Source of the DNA: Aquibium carbonis
GTDB taxonomy: Bacteria; Pseudomonadota; Alphaproteobacteria; Rhizobiales; Rhizobiaceae
Direction: 5' to 3'
Length of the DNA: 43,647 nt
Assembly (NCBI RefSeq): GCF_003970795.1
Contig: NZ_RWKW01000038.1
Location: 1 to 43,647, forward strand
The translations under genes were made by a program, and so were the position numbers. Below, in pieces: positions 1-8,597 of the stretch. The notes beneath the pieces are model-generated. The model worked only from the letters and a program-made list of their open reading frames with translations, was not told the origin of the DNA and made no database searches. Within the stretch, counting starts at the first letter, position 1; each line of letters starts with the position of its first letter.

Positions 1-1
1 C

Positions 2-880
2 GTGCGCGCGCTGCGCCGCGACGCCGCCGTGCCGAGCGCCTTTGCCGGGCGTTACGATCCGAAGGCCGGGACCGATCCGTGGGCGGACCTCGCCCAGCCG
101 CAGCCCATCGTTTCGCCCGCCCGTCGCGTGGCGCGCGACGCCAGCCGCCTCGGCCTCGATGCCGATCTCTTCGCGGCTCGCGCCGCCCGTATCCAGGCAG
201 CCTACGTCGGCGCGCTACGGGCGCGGATGCGCCAGCCGAGTGCTTTCGAAGGCCGCTTCGATGCCGGGTCCGGCGCGGACGCCTGGTACCGGCTGAACGA
301 CGAACTCGAGCGGGGGGCCGATGGCCGGTCGCAGCCGACCGAGCTTCGTCGCCTGGTCAAGGACGCCGCCGCGCTTGCCAGAGGGGCCGGAGAGCGGCTT
401 TCCGCCCACGTGGAGGCCCGCCGCAAGGCGGCGCCGATGCCGTCGGCCTTCCAGCCGCGTCAAGGCGGCGTCGCGACCCATCAACCCATCGACACGAAAC
501 CGGCGAACGGGGCCGGGCATGGCACCGGGCACGGATTGATCGGCCACAACAGCGCCGGCTTCGTGGTCGATGACGAGAGCGAGCGGCCGGTCGAGGCGCC
601 CACGCCGCGCGTGATCCTGCCGGACCCGGCCGGCCTCGCCGCAAGGGCGGCCGCGATCCAGGCCGCGCACGTGGCCGCCCGGCGCAAGACGCTGGTCGCC
701 TTCACCATTCCAGCCGCCGCTTCCAGCATCGAGGCTGGGCCCGGTGCGGAAATGACGGCTGGCGACGACGTTCCGGCCGCGCGGCTCGCGGAGCCGGCCA
801 AGGCTGGCCGGCCCAGGAAGTCGGACACAAACAGGGATGCTTCCGCGACCAGGAAGCGGAAGAAGCGCAAGGAGACTTGA
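2..880 (+). CDS. Unknown repeat-containing protein, 5'-truncated by window edge
   Basis: I do not recognise this protein. The frame is open to the left edge, so the GTG at base 2 is probably internal and the gene begins outside the window. About 292 residues are visible. They contain a degenerate repeat with the core PSAF.GR(Y/F)D..(A/S)G.D.W..L near residues 11-30 and 78-98, a partial third copy (PSAF) near 147, and a companion motif LAARAA.IQAA(Y/H)V before the second copy and again near 212. The C-terminus is strongly basic (RKRKKRKE) and ends 2 bases before the aldehyde dehydrogenase start. The dehydrogenase ribosome-binding site (GGAG, 871-874) lies inside the last codons, which suggests translational coupling. 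No signal peptide or membrane helix is visible in the part present. The protein is Ala/Arg-rich and low in complexity, so function cannot be inferred. Confidence 0.6.
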   Translation: MRALRRDAAVPSAFAGRYDPKAGTDPWADLAQPQPIVSPARRVARDASRLGLDADLFAARAARIQAAYVGALRARMRQPSAFEGRFDAGSGADAWYRLNDELERGADGRSQPTELRRLVKDAAALARGAGERLSAHVEARRKAAPMPSAFQPRQGGVATHQPIDTKPANGAGHGTGHGLIGHNSAGFVVDDESERPVEAPTPRVILPDPAGLAARAAAIQAAHVAARRKTLVAFTIPAAASSIEAGPGAEMTAGDDVPAARLAEPAKAGRPRKSDTNRDASATRKRKKRKET

Positions 881-882
881 AA

Positions 883-2343
883 ATGGCTCGTGTATTCGAG
901 GGCATGTACATCGGTGGCGGCTGGTCCGCCACCCGCAAGACGTTCAAGGACTTGAACCCGTCGGACGGATCGGTCTGGGCCGAAGTGCCCGATTCCGGCC
1001 GCGCCGAGGCGGCAGCGGCCATCGAGGCCGCGCATGCCGCGTTCCCGGCCTGGTCGCAGCTTCCCTTCTCCAAACGCGCCCACGTGCTGCACAAGGCGGC
1101 CGAAATCTGGGAGCGGCGTCGCATGGAGATCGTCGACGCGATCCAGGCGGAAGGCGGCGGCTGGTTCGGCAAGGGCATGTTCGAGACCGGCTACGTCACC
1201 GAGATCTTCCATGCGGCTGCCGCCTCGGTCTGGAACTCGACCGGCGAGGTGATGCCGTCCGAATACGGCAAGGTGTCGATGGCGGTGCGCCGCCCGATGG
1301 GCGTCGTCTCTGTGATCAGCCCGTGGAACTTTCCCTGCATCCTCACCGCCCGCGGCTTCCTCTTCCCGCTGGTCGCCGGCAACACGGTCGTGCTCAAGCC
1401 GTCCGAGGAAACCCCTTATCTCGGCGGTCTTCTGTTTGCGGAAATCTTCGAGGAGGCTGGCCTGCCCAAGGGCGTGCTCAACGTCGTCACCTGCTCGCGC
1501 GACAATGTCCAGGAGGTCGGCGACGAACTGATCGAGCATCCTTACGTCAAGGGCATCTCGTTCACCGGGTCGACCGCCGTCGGCCGCCAGATCGCGGCCA
1601 AGGCCGGCGCCCACCTGAAGAAGTGCTGCGTGGAACTCGGCGGCAAGGACTCGCTGATCGTGCTGGAGGACGCGGACATGGAGCGCGCCACCCAGGCGGC
1701 GAATTTCGGCTCCTTCATGCACCAGGGCCAGATCTGCATGTCGGTCGAGAAGGTGCTCGTCCACGAGAAGATCTTCGACGATTTCCTCAAGCGCTTCGTC
1801 GAGCGCGCCGCCAAGCTCAAGGTCGGCGATCCGACCAGGAGCAAGGAGCACGTCATCGGCCCGCTCATCAACGACAAGCAGGTCGCCAAGGTGAAGGAGC
1901 AGCTCGACGACGCCATCGCCAAGGGCGCCAAGGTGGTTCTCGGCGGCAAGATCGAAGGCCGCTTCGTGGAGCCGACGATCCTGACCGGCGTGACGCCCGA
2001 CATGAAGCTCTACCAGGACGAGACCTTCGGCCCCGTCGTGCCGGTGATCCCGTTCCGGACCGACGAAGAGGCCGTCCAGATCGCCAACGACTCGGAATAC
2101 GGCCTGTCGGCGGGCGTCATGACCCGCGACGAGGGCAGGGGGCTCGCCATCGTCGGCCAGCTCGACACGGGCAACTGCCACATCAACTGCTCCTCGGTGA
2201 ACGACGAGCCACACGTTCCCTTCGGCGGCTTCAAGGCCTCGGGCGTCGGCAAGCATGGCGGTCGCTGGTCGCTGGAGACCTTCACCGAAACCCGGTGGCT
2301 CACGCTCGACCGCGGCGGCCGGCCCTATCCGCCGGTGTTCTGA
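883..2343 (+). CDS. NAD(P)-dependent aldehyde dehydrogenase
   Basis: This 486-residue protein belongs to the ALDH superfamily, which oxidises aldehydes to carboxylates. The usual motifs are in order: SPWNFP near residue 147 (cofactor site), FTGST near 227, the general-base glutamate E251 in ELGGKD, the catalytic cysteine C285 in GQICMS, and ETFGPV near 385. Length is normal for the family. The active-site segment ELGGKDS resembles aromatic aldehyde dehydrogenases (benzaldehyde/vanillin/salicylaldehyde type), but the substrate cannot be fixed from sequence. The ATG at 883 is preferred over the in-frame TTG at 877 because GGAG at 871-874 sits 8 bases upstream of it. The gene follows the upstream unknown gene by 2 bases, so the two are probably co-transcribed. 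A GC-rich stem-loop (2357-2388) follows the stop but lacks a T-run. Confidence 0.9.
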   Translation: MARVFEGMYIGGGWSATRKTFKDLNPSDGSVWAEVPDSGRAEAAAAIEAAHAAFPAWSQLPFSKRAHVLHKAAEIWERRRMEIVDAIQAEGGGWFGKGMFETGYVTEIFHAAAASVWNSTGEVMPSEYGKVSMAVRRPMGVVSVISPWNFPCILTARGFLFPLVAGNTVVLKPSEETPYLGGLLFAEIFEEAGLPKGVLNVVTCSRDNVQEVGDELIEHPYVKGISFTGSTAVGRQIAAKAGAHLKKCCVELGGKDSLIVLEDADMERATQAANFGSFMHQGQICMSVEKVLVHEKIFDDFLKRFVERAAKLKVGDPTRSKEHVIGPLINDKQVAKVKEQLDDAIAKGAKVVLGGKIEGRFVEPTILTGVTPDMKLYQDETFGPVVPVIPFRTDEEAVQIANDSEYGLSAGVMTRDEGRGLAIVGQLDTGNCHINCSSVNDEPHVPFGGFKASGVGKHGGRWSLETFTETRWLTLDRGGRPYPPVF

Positions 2344-2678
2344 GCCGCTGCGGCCGGCCGGCGGCGGGGCGCAAGCTTGGCCGCCGGCGGCAACGTAGCC
2401 GGCCGACTTCGATCGCCTCACCGAAAGCGTACCCGCGTCGGGGAAGCAGGCACGCTTCGGCATGCCGATGCGGCCGCGAGTTGGGTTCGCGCGGCGGGAT
2501 GCCACGCGCCCGCCGGGTGCTCCGGAACGACGCGAAGACGGCGGGCGGGCACTTCCCGCGGGTCGTTCAGGCTTCCCGAAAAAATGTGCAGGCAACCCGC
2601 CAGGCGGCTATTTTTCCCTGTTGCAATCCCCGGTCAGTTCGGCCATATAGCCGTCACTCGCGGCCACAAGCTGCGTGA
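2344..2678. other. Intergenic stretch between aldehyde dehydrogenase and tRNA-Gly
   Basis: I see no convincing gene here. A 9-bp GC stem (2357-2365 with 2380-2388, 14-base loop) follows the dehydrogenase stop but has no T-run, so it is at best a weak terminator. The right end carries the tRNA promoter (2621-2651). Short open frames cross the stretch but lack ribosome-binding sites and family signatures. Confidence 0.6.
2621..2651 (+). promoter_or_regulatory. Promoter of tRNA-Gly
   Basis: A sigma70-type -35 element TTGCAA (2621-2626) is followed 17 bases later by CATATA (2644-2649), or 19 bases later by TATAGC (2646-2651). Transcription would start about 20 bases before the tRNA 5' end. Position and spacing support this; no mapping data are available. 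Confidence 0.6.
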
Positions 2679-2753
2679 GCGGGTGTAGCTCAGGGGTAGA
2701 GCACAACCTTGCCAAGGTTGGGGTCGAGCGTTCGAATCGCTTCACCCGCTCCA
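2679..2753 (+). tRNA. tRNA-Gly (anticodon GCC)
   Basis: The sequence folds into a full cloverleaf. The acceptor stem GCGGGTG (2679-2685) pairs with CACCCGC (2743-2749), T2750 is the discriminator, and CCA is encoded at 2751-2753. The D-arm is GCTC/GAGC. The anticodon stem CAACC/GGTTG encloses the loop TTGCCAA with anticodon GCC. The T-arm GAGCG/CGCTT (one G-U pair) encloses TTCGAAT. It has its own promoter and terminator and is the only RNA gene of this class in the window. Confidence 0.97.
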
Positions 2754-2761
2754 GTTTTACG

Positions 2762-2800
2762 ACGACGAAAGCCGCGGTCCACCGCGGCTTTCGTCGTTTT
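2762..2800 (+). terminator. Rho-independent terminator of tRNA-Gly
   Basis: A perfect 17-bp inverted repeat (2762-2778 with 2781-2797) is followed by a short T-run (2797-2800). It begins 9 bases after the CCA end of the tRNA and is the strongest terminator in the window. Confidence 0.88.
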
Positions 2801-3031
2801 GGGGCGGCTCCGGTCCGTCAGTTTCCGGATCGCGTCGGCGCCGTGGTATCGCGCCTCCGGTTCCATGTTGCACCATGTTCGAGGCGGGCGATAAGCTCGC
2901 CGAAGTCGGCTAAGGCAGAAGTCAATGTCCCGACGGAGTTGCCGCCGCAACCGACGGGCGGATGCGTTGGCCGTGCGCTGGGGTCTGGCGAGGTTCACAG
3001 GGTTTTGGGTGAGGAAGCAGACAGCGTCGCG

Positions 3032-4183
3032 ATGGGCAAGAAGATCATCATCCACATCGGACTGCCGAAGACCGGCTCCTCGGCGATCCAGGCCTTTCTG
3101 TCGCGCAACGTCGAGGCTTTGGCTTTGCAGGGCATTTCCTATCCCTCCCCCGAAAGCGCCCAGGTGTTGGGAGCGGGCGCCTGCACGGGCAACCTTCTTC
3201 ACGTGATGCAGCGTCGCGCCACCGCGGACCATTTCTCCGGCACCGTCCCCGAGCGCGTCGATGCCTACCTGGATGTCACGATCGAGGAGAGCATTTCGAC
3301 CAGCGGCACGGATACGGTGCTCCTGTCGGGCGAGTTCCTGGGCGCTTGGGTCACGCCCGGGCGAATCGCGGCTCTGCAGGCGCTTTCGAGACGCCATGAA
3401 GTCCTAATCGTTGCCTTTGTCCGTGACCTTTACGACTGGCAAGTCTCCGGCTGGAAGCAGAGGGTGAAGGCCAATGGCGAAACGCGTGATCTTTCCGAAT
3501 ACGTCGAAGCCGTCATCGAGGGGGGTGGCGGGGTGCTGCGACGCCTGCCGCAGTTTCTCGACAGTGGGCTCGACTGCCGGCTGCTGAACTACGATCACCA
3601 CAAGCAGGCTCTCATCAGAGCCTTTCTGCACGTCATCGGGGCCGATCCGGACGCACCGGAGCTTCTGCTCGAGGCGGATCGCCTCGACAACCCCTCGATC
3701 TCCTACTGGCAGGCGACACAGGTGGGGATGGCCGTGCGCCACACCGGTTCGTCCCGACTTGCCGCGCTGCTGCTCGACCGCTTCCGATCCGAGAAAGACC
3801 CGCGCAAGGACCCCGTCATCGGCGACGTCGACCGGCGCTTGCTGGAAGCGCATCGAGAGATCGTTTCCAGGATCAACAGACTTCTGCCCGAAGGCCATGA
3901 ATTGCGGCGGACCCCGCGAGAAGGCATGGCCCTTGGCGACGTCGGCTTCTCCGCCGAGGACATGACGCGCTTCATGCAGACCGTTCGACTTGTCCTCGAC
4001 GGCCCCGAACTCAGGCCGAGCGTTGACCGGGCGCGGCAGGAAGGACTGCCGGGGGATTTCGATCCGTATGAGTATCTGCTGCGCAATCCCGACGTCGCAG
4101 CAGCCAAAGTCGATCCAGCCGAACACTATCTGACGTATGGCCGTTTCGAAGGGCGGACCTATCGTTCGGCAATCGACGGCTGA
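3032..4183 (+). CDS. Sulfotransferase-like protein with C-terminal NPDV repeat
   Basis: This 383-residue protein opens with IIIHIGLPKTGSSAIQAFL. That is the 5'-phosphosulfate-binding loop of PAPS-dependent sulfotransferases, placed right at the N-terminus as is usual for the family. A strand-turn region (VRDLYDWQVSGWKQR, about 131-146) fits the 3'-phosphate-binding region. The C-terminus carries a short motif (YLLRNPDVAAA..., ...YGRFEGR, about 348-378) of a type often appended to bacterial surface-glycan enzymes. The ATG at 3032 is chosen because upstream codons in this frame run through the tRNA and its terminator. A GAGG lies about 15 bases upstream, so initiation may be weak. The gene stands between the tRNA and a convergent RgpF-like gene whose stop is 30 bases away. 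The likely role is sulfation of a surface glycan; the acceptor is unknown. Confidence 0.75.
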   Translation: MGKKIIIHIGLPKTGSSAIQAFLSRNVEALALQGISYPSPESAQVLGAGACTGNLLHVMQRRATADHFSGTVPERVDAYLDVTIEESISTSGTDTVLLSGEFLGAWVTPGRIAALQALSRRHEVLIVAFVRDLYDWQVSGWKQRVKANGETRDLSEYVEAVIEGGGGVLRRLPQFLDSGLDCRLLNYDHHKQALIRAFLHVIGADPDAPELLLEADRLDNPSISYWQATQVGMAVRHTGSSRLAALLLDRFRSEKDPRKDPVIGDVDRRLLEAHREIVSRINRLLPEGHELRRTPREGMALGDVGFSAEDMTRFMQTVRLVLDGPELRPSVDRARQEGLPGDFDPYEYLLRNPDVAAAKVDPAEHYLTYGRFEGRTYRSAIDG

Positions 4184-4213
4184 ACCTGAGGAGGCCAGCG
4201 CCGATGCGCGCCT

Positions 4214-5386
4214 TCAGACGACGTCCGCCGTCTGGACGGTGGGAAGGCCGCGGTCCCGGCATATCGCCCTGATTTCCGCCGCCATGCTTTCGCCGCCGGC
4301 GCCGAACCCCGCGACCATCCGGGTCGTCTTCTCGCGTGCGACAGGATCCAGCCAGATCGGGGATTTCTTGAGAAAGGGATAGCCGGCCGTCTCGTGCAGA
4401 TAGGCGGGAATGGTGTAGGCCATCCCCTGGCGCGCGATCGCCGTCAGGAACAGCTTTTCCAGCGTCCTGCGCGGCACCCCCCGCTGCGCGTCGGCGGCCA
4501 GAATGATGGCGAGACGATCGCGCAGAGCGGGATGTTCGGGGATGATGATCTGTTCGACATGGCGCCGCAGCGCGCTGTCGTCGAGCTTCGCGATCTCACG
4601 ATCGATGCCGCCGATCTCGAACACCGAGCCATGGCGAAAACCGTGCTTGATCGCCCATTGGGTGAGGCCGATTTCACCGCGCCTGACGGTTCGCGACTTG
4701 GCGTTCGACAGGCGAAAGCCGCGCCAGAACCTGACGAAGCCCGGATCCGAAATCAGCGCCCGCGACATGGAGATTGCGAAGGAGCAGTAATGGAAGCTGC
4801 GCCTGCTGTCGTCGTAGCTCCATTCGAGGCTCTCGAAGCGATCGACGTCGGGCGGGTCGATCCCATAGTTGCTTGCCGCCCCGGCATAATCCAGGTCGCC
4901 AGCCTCGGCCAGGCTCAGCCAGTCGCGCGAGCCCGGAAGCGGAAACCAGCAGGAGTCGTTGAGAAGGACGAGGCGCCGAAGCCGGGGCAACTGCTCCTCC
5001 ACCGCGAGGATCCCCTCGCGATAGGCGCCGAAATCATAGCCGAAATTCGCGCGCTCGATCAGAAGCGTGCTCGACTGCGCGAGCATCGCGCGACCAGGCT
5101 CCGTGAGGGGAAGGTTGCAGATCGTCACGGGCGAGTACCCCCGGGAGGCGATGTATCGCAGGCTCTCCACGTGGCTCGCCTGCACGCCATGGCGGGGGAA
5201 CACGACGTAGATCGCCACCTTGTCGGTTTGCGGCACGTGGCCGGCGGTTCGAGCCTGCTGCGGGCGCAGCACGCGGTCGTGCCACGGCGTCGCGGTCAGG
5301 TATTCGCCCACCATGGCCGGAAAGGCGGAGATCTGGCGGCATACCCGGGCCGTCTCCCGCTTGAGCTTGCGCCTGTCGAGCGTCAT
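4214..5386 (-). CDS. RgpF-family rhamnan synthesis protein
   Basis: This 390-residue protein resembles the rhamnan synthesis F (RgpF) family, glycosyltransferase-like proteins of rhamnose-rich cell-surface polysaccharides. Visible family features are an early strand with VAIYVVFPRHG (about 61), LIERANFGYDFGAYREG (about 113-129), the segment LVLLNDSCWFPL (about 143), and a later run with SYDDSRRSFHYCSF. The start ATG (5386-5384) overlaps the stop of the upstream GT2 gene as ATGA, so the two are translationally coupled. It is the last gene of a minus-strand operon with an ABC exporter and a GT2 enzyme, and dTDP-rhamnose genes lie 10 kb away in the same island. The role, by inference, is extension or assembly of a rhamnan-type chain at the inner membrane. 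Confidence 0.8.
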   Translation of the reverse strand: MTLDRRKLKRETARVCRQISAFPAMVGEYLTATPWHDRVLRPQQARTAGHVPQTDKVAIYVVFPRHGVQASHVESLRYIASRGYSPVTICNLPLTEPGRAMLAQSSTLLIERANFGYDFGAYREGILAVEEQLPRLRRLVLLNDSCWFPLPGSRDWLSLAEAGDLDYAGAASNYGIDPPDVDRFESLEWSYDDSRRSFHYCSFAISMSRALISDPGFVRFWRGFRLSNAKSRTVRRGEIGLTQWAIKHGFRHGSVFEIGGIDREIAKLDDSALRRHVEQIIIPEHPALRDRLAIILAADAQRGVPRRTLEKLFLTAIARQGMAYTIPAYLHETAGYPFLKKSPIWLDPVAREKTTRMVAGFGAGGESMAAEIRAICRDRGLPTVQTADVV

Positions 5387-6270
5387 GGGACCGCGCGCTC
5401 GGTCGTTGGCTCCTCCATGGCGTGGAAGGCCTCGCTGACCAGTCCTCGCAGGAAAGCCCGCTGCTTGGCGCGCTTGGCGGGCGACCACAGCAGGCCCGGG
5501 TTCAGGAACTGGACCATCGCCGCCGTGATCGCCAGGGGCGCCGCGAAGGGCACCTTGTGCTTGCGAGCGGCATAGATCCTGGATCGGCCCATCCACCAAC
5601 CCTTGCGCTGGGCAATTTCGACCGAGCGCGTCGATCCTATGCCGCCGGCATGCACGACGAGCGCATCGCGGACATACCTCAGTTCCGCGCCGGCCTTGCG
5701 CAGGCGGATGCTGAGATCGTCGTCCTCATGGTAGAGAAAGATGTGCCTGTCGAAGCCGCCACATGCTTCGAAGGCTTCGCGCCGCACCCAGAGCGCAGCG
5801 CCGCTGAGAACCGGGACCACGCTGTCGTGAAGCGGTTCCTTGATCCATTGGGATCGTGGAAGGAGCACGCTCCGCCCCTTGAAGACCGATCGCCCCCGCT
5901 CGTCGACGAGCCGGGGACTGGCCGCGACGCAACCGGCGTATCGATCGAAGGCGGCGAGCATGCCGTCCAGCGTGCCTTCCGCAAGCCGGGCGTCGGGATT
6001 CACGAAGAACACGAACTCGGTCGAGGTGACCGCGCTTCCTTGGTTGCAAGCCGCGCCGAAACCGATGTTGCGTTCGTTGGCGATGAACTGCGCGCCGAAC
6101 CGATCGGCCAGTTCGGCGATCGTGGCGACGTCGGAGGCCGCATTGTCCACGATGACGACAGGACAGCGGCCGGCCACGCTGGCCAGCAGATCGCCGACCA
6201 CGTCGCTGCTTTCGTGGGTGACGCAAACGATGGATACGCGGCTCGCGGCCATGGAACTGGGCACTCTCAT
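5383..6270 (-). CDS. GT2-family glycosyltransferase, rhamnosyltransferase-like
   Basis: This is a GT-A fold glycosyltransferase of 295 residues. The N-terminal strand VSIVCVTHESS leads to VVIVDNAASD (nucleotide-sugar site), NIGFGAACNQG, then FFVNPDARL, whose Asp lies in the DXD-like position. The acceptor-side motif GGFDRHIFLYHEDDDLSIRLRK.G is typical of WbbL/RfbF-type rhamnosyltransferases. The ATG at 6270 is used; another ATG at 6252 is equally possible, since neither has a strong ribosome-binding site. The gene is followed by the RgpF-like gene with a 4-base ATGA overlap and preceded by the ABC exporter 88 bases away. The activated sugar is probably dTDP-rhamnose, inferred from motifs and from rfb genes in the island. 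Confidence 0.82.
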   Translation of the reverse strand: MRVPSSMAASRVSIVCVTHESSDVVGDLLASVAGRCPVVIVDNAASDVATIAELADRFGAQFIANERNIGFGAACNQGSAVTSTEFVFFVNPDARLAEGTLDGMLAAFDRYAGCVAASPRLVDERGRSVFKGRSVLLPRSQWIKEPLHDSVVPVLSGAALWVRREAFEACGGFDRHIFLYHEDDDLSIRLRKAGAELRYVRDALVVHAGGIGSTRSVEIAQRKGWWMGRSRIYAARKHKVPFAAPLAITAAMVQFLNPGLLWSPAKRAKQRAFLRGLVSEAFHAMEEPTTERAVP

Positions 6271-6358
6271 TCCGGACCGTCCCGGCCCGACCGTCCGCGA
6301 TGCGCGCGACGACCAGTCATCATGACCGATCGTTCGGTATTGTGCGACGCCGCATCGC

Positions 6359-8194
6359 TCACTCCCCTGCCGCGCGGGCCAGGCTCTCCAAGGGCCCCGC
6401 GTCAGGCAGCAACTGGTAAGTGTACAGGCGTCGATAGGCGCCGTCATTGCGCAGCAGCTCCGCCGGCGGGCCCTGTTCGACGACCTGGCCGTCCTCGATG
6501 ACCACGATCTGGTCCGCACCGGCGACGGTGGAAAGGCGGTGGGCGATCGTGATCGTCGTGCGGCCGTGGGCGAGCCTTTCGATGGCCTTGCGGATCCCGG
6601 CTTCCGATTCGGAATCGAGCGAGCTCGTCGCCTCGTCGAGGATCAGGATTTCGCTGTTGCGCAAAAAGGCGCGGGCGACCGTGATCCGTTGCTTCTGTCC
6701 GCCCGACAGGTTGCGTCCGTTCTCGCCGACATCCGTGTCGTAGCCGTTGGGAAGGGACATGATGAAGCCGTGGGCGCTCGCAGCCTTCGCGGCTTCGACG
6801 ATCTCGCTTTCGCTCGCCTCTTCATTGCCGATTGCGATGTTGTGGCGGATCGTACCGGCAAACAGGAAGGGATCCTGGCCGACATAGGAAATGCGCCGGC
6901 GTAGCGACTTGAAGGTCACTTTCGAGATGTCGTGACCGTCGATCGTCACACGGCCGCTCTCCGGGTCGTAGAGACGCATGATCAGGTTGAGGATCGTCGA
7001 TTTGCCGGCGCCGGACGGGCCGACCAGCGCCGTCACCTTTCCGGGTTCGAAGCTGAGGTCCATATCCTTCAGCACCTTGGGTCCGTTGCGATACGAGAAC
7101 CCGACCTGCTCCAGGCGGATGAGACCGGGTCCCGCAGGCAGGTCCACCGCATCGGGCGCTTCCTTCAGCTCGATCGGATGATCGAGAATCTCGAACAGCA
7201 TCCTGACGCCGACCATGTTCGCCTCGATCTGCACGCGCATGCGGGCCAACCGCTTGGCGGGTTCGTAGGTCAAGAGAAGCGCGGTCATGAACGAGACCAG
7301 CTCGCCGGGCGTGTTTCCGTTCTGGATGACCGCGATCGCGCTCAGGGCGATGGCGCCGGCGATCGCGATGCCGGCGAGCGTTTCCATCAGCGGCGATGTC
7401 GCGGCTTCGATCCGGGCGATGGCGTTGGCCCGCTGCTCGACCGAACCGATCGACCGGTCCATGTCGCGCTTCAGCATCGGCTCCAGTCCATAGGATTTCA
7501 CGACCCTGAACCCGGTGGTGGCCTCCTGCACGACGCGAATGATCTCGCCGAGCGATGCCATCTCCATTTCCATGATCTTGCGGACCCTGGAAATCAGGAA
7601 CCGAGTACCAGCGAGGGCGAGTGGGCCGAGGATCAGCGCGACCATCGACAGGAGTGGCTGCTGGACGATCATCACGATGACCAGCCCGACGATGGTGAGG
7701 CTGTCGCGAACGAACGACAACACGACCGTGTCGATGACGTTGCGCGCAGCCTGTGCGGCGTGCGTGACGCGCAGGAGCAGGTCCGAGGTCGCCCGGCTCT
7801 GGATGAAGGTCAGGTCGGCGCGAATGATGCGGTCGAACACCTCCCGCTGGTTGTCCGCGATGATCCGGTTTCCGGCCCGGCTGAGGAACACGGACTGGAA
7901 GTAGGTGCTGGTGCCCTTGACGATGAAGATCGCGGCGACCATGCCGGCCACCATCATGGTCTTCGCGACGTCACGATCGACCACCACGCCATTGACGATT
8001 TCGCGCATGATGTAGGCCGTCGCGGCCGTCATGCCGGCGGTCACCACCATGCCGATCATGGCGAGCGCGTACCAGTTGAGCTGTTTGCGGAAACTGTCCT
8101 TGAACAGCCGCACCAGCAAGGTGTTCTCGACTTTGAACAGACGTTGAAGAATGTCGAACAACTGTCCCGTCTCCGAAGCGAGCGGCGATGTCAT
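6359..8194 (-). CDS. MsbA-type ABC transporter, fused permease-ATPase
   Basis: The 611-residue half-transporter has an N-terminal membrane domain of about six helices (about residues 30-320) and a C-terminal ATPase. The ATPase shows Walker A GPSGAGKST, Q-loop YVGQDPFLF, signature LSGGQKQR, Walker B ILILDEATSSLD and H-loop IAHRLST. This layout matches MsbA-like lipid or glycolipid flippases, which act as homodimers in the inner membrane. The ATG at 8194 is preferred because it gives the usual short cytoplasmic lead; in-frame starts further upstream would add an unconserved tail. It is the first gene of a three-gene minus-strand unit with the GT2 and RgpF-like genes. It therefore probably moves a lipid-linked glycan across the membrane. 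The substrate is inferred from context only. Confidence 0.9.
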   Translation of the reverse strand: MTSPLASETGQLFDILQRLFKVENTLLVRLFKDSFRKQLNWYALAMIGMVVTAGMTAATAYIMREIVNGVVVDRDVAKTMMVAGMVAAIFIVKGTSTYFQSVFLSRAGNRIIADNQREVFDRIIRADLTFIQSRATSDLLLRVTHAAQAARNVIDTVVLSFVRDSLTIVGLVIVMIVQQPLLSMVALILGPLALAGTRFLISRVRKIMEMEMASLGEIIRVVQEATTGFRVVKSYGLEPMLKRDMDRSIGSVEQRANAIARIEAATSPLMETLAGIAIAGAIALSAIAVIQNGNTPGELVSFMTALLLTYEPAKRLARMRVQIEANMVGVRMLFEILDHPIELKEAPDAVDLPAGPGLIRLEQVGFSYRNGPKVLKDMDLSFEPGKVTALVGPSGAGKSTILNLIMRLYDPESGRVTIDGHDISKVTFKSLRRRISYVGQDPFLFAGTIRHNIAIGNEEASESEIVEAAKAASAHGFIMSLPNGYDTDVGENGRNLSGGQKQRITVARAFLRNSEILILDEATSSLDSESEAGIRKAIERLAHGRTTITIAHRLSTVAGADQIVVIEDGQVVEQGPPAELLRNDGAYRRLYTYQLLPDAGPLESLARAAGE

Positions 8195-8597
8195 CACGCA
8201 TGTCGCGCCCCAGGCGGAAAACTGGAGTCTAGCGGAGACCTGCCCCATGCCATTCGCAAATCGGGGAGCGGAAGGCAACGTCTGCCGCATGGTGCCTTCC
8301 GTTTTTATGCCGACATGGGCTCGTGGAGGCCGCCTGGTTCCCTGTTTCCCCTCCGGGGCATCGGACCAACGGCAGACCGAGAGGCCATCCCGCCGTCGCC
8401 CGCCGGCTCATATTGTTTTCAAATTCGGGACTGTCCGATGTCGGGTTTGCCGCTTGGGCACGACGGATTTTTCGTGACGGGCGATTTCGACTGTCATCCA
8501 TCTTGTGGAACATCCGGCGCGTGGATATGGGCTCCGGCATCGAAGATGGTGCCGACTCGAAGGGACGCTGGCTTGGCAGGCATGAGGGTCGACGACG
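8195..8597. other. Divergent intergenic region between ABC exporter and sulfotransferase-GT fusion
   Basis: This 403-base stretch separates two divergent glycan genes and must hold both promoters. An A/T-richer patch around 8410-8432 is the most promoter-like part, but I could not find a -35/-10 pair with good spacing on either strand. No gene, repeat or RNA is evident. Confidence 0.5.

Noticed and set aside
481-2595. Open frame of 704 codons antisense to the aldehyde dehydrogenase
   Set aside because: Covers two sense genes and an intergenic gap, has no motifs, and is explained by GC bias.
2754-3031. Attachment-site repeat of the tRNA 3' end
   Set aside because: I looked for a copy of the tRNA 3' end near 18719-18956 and elsewhere and saw none.
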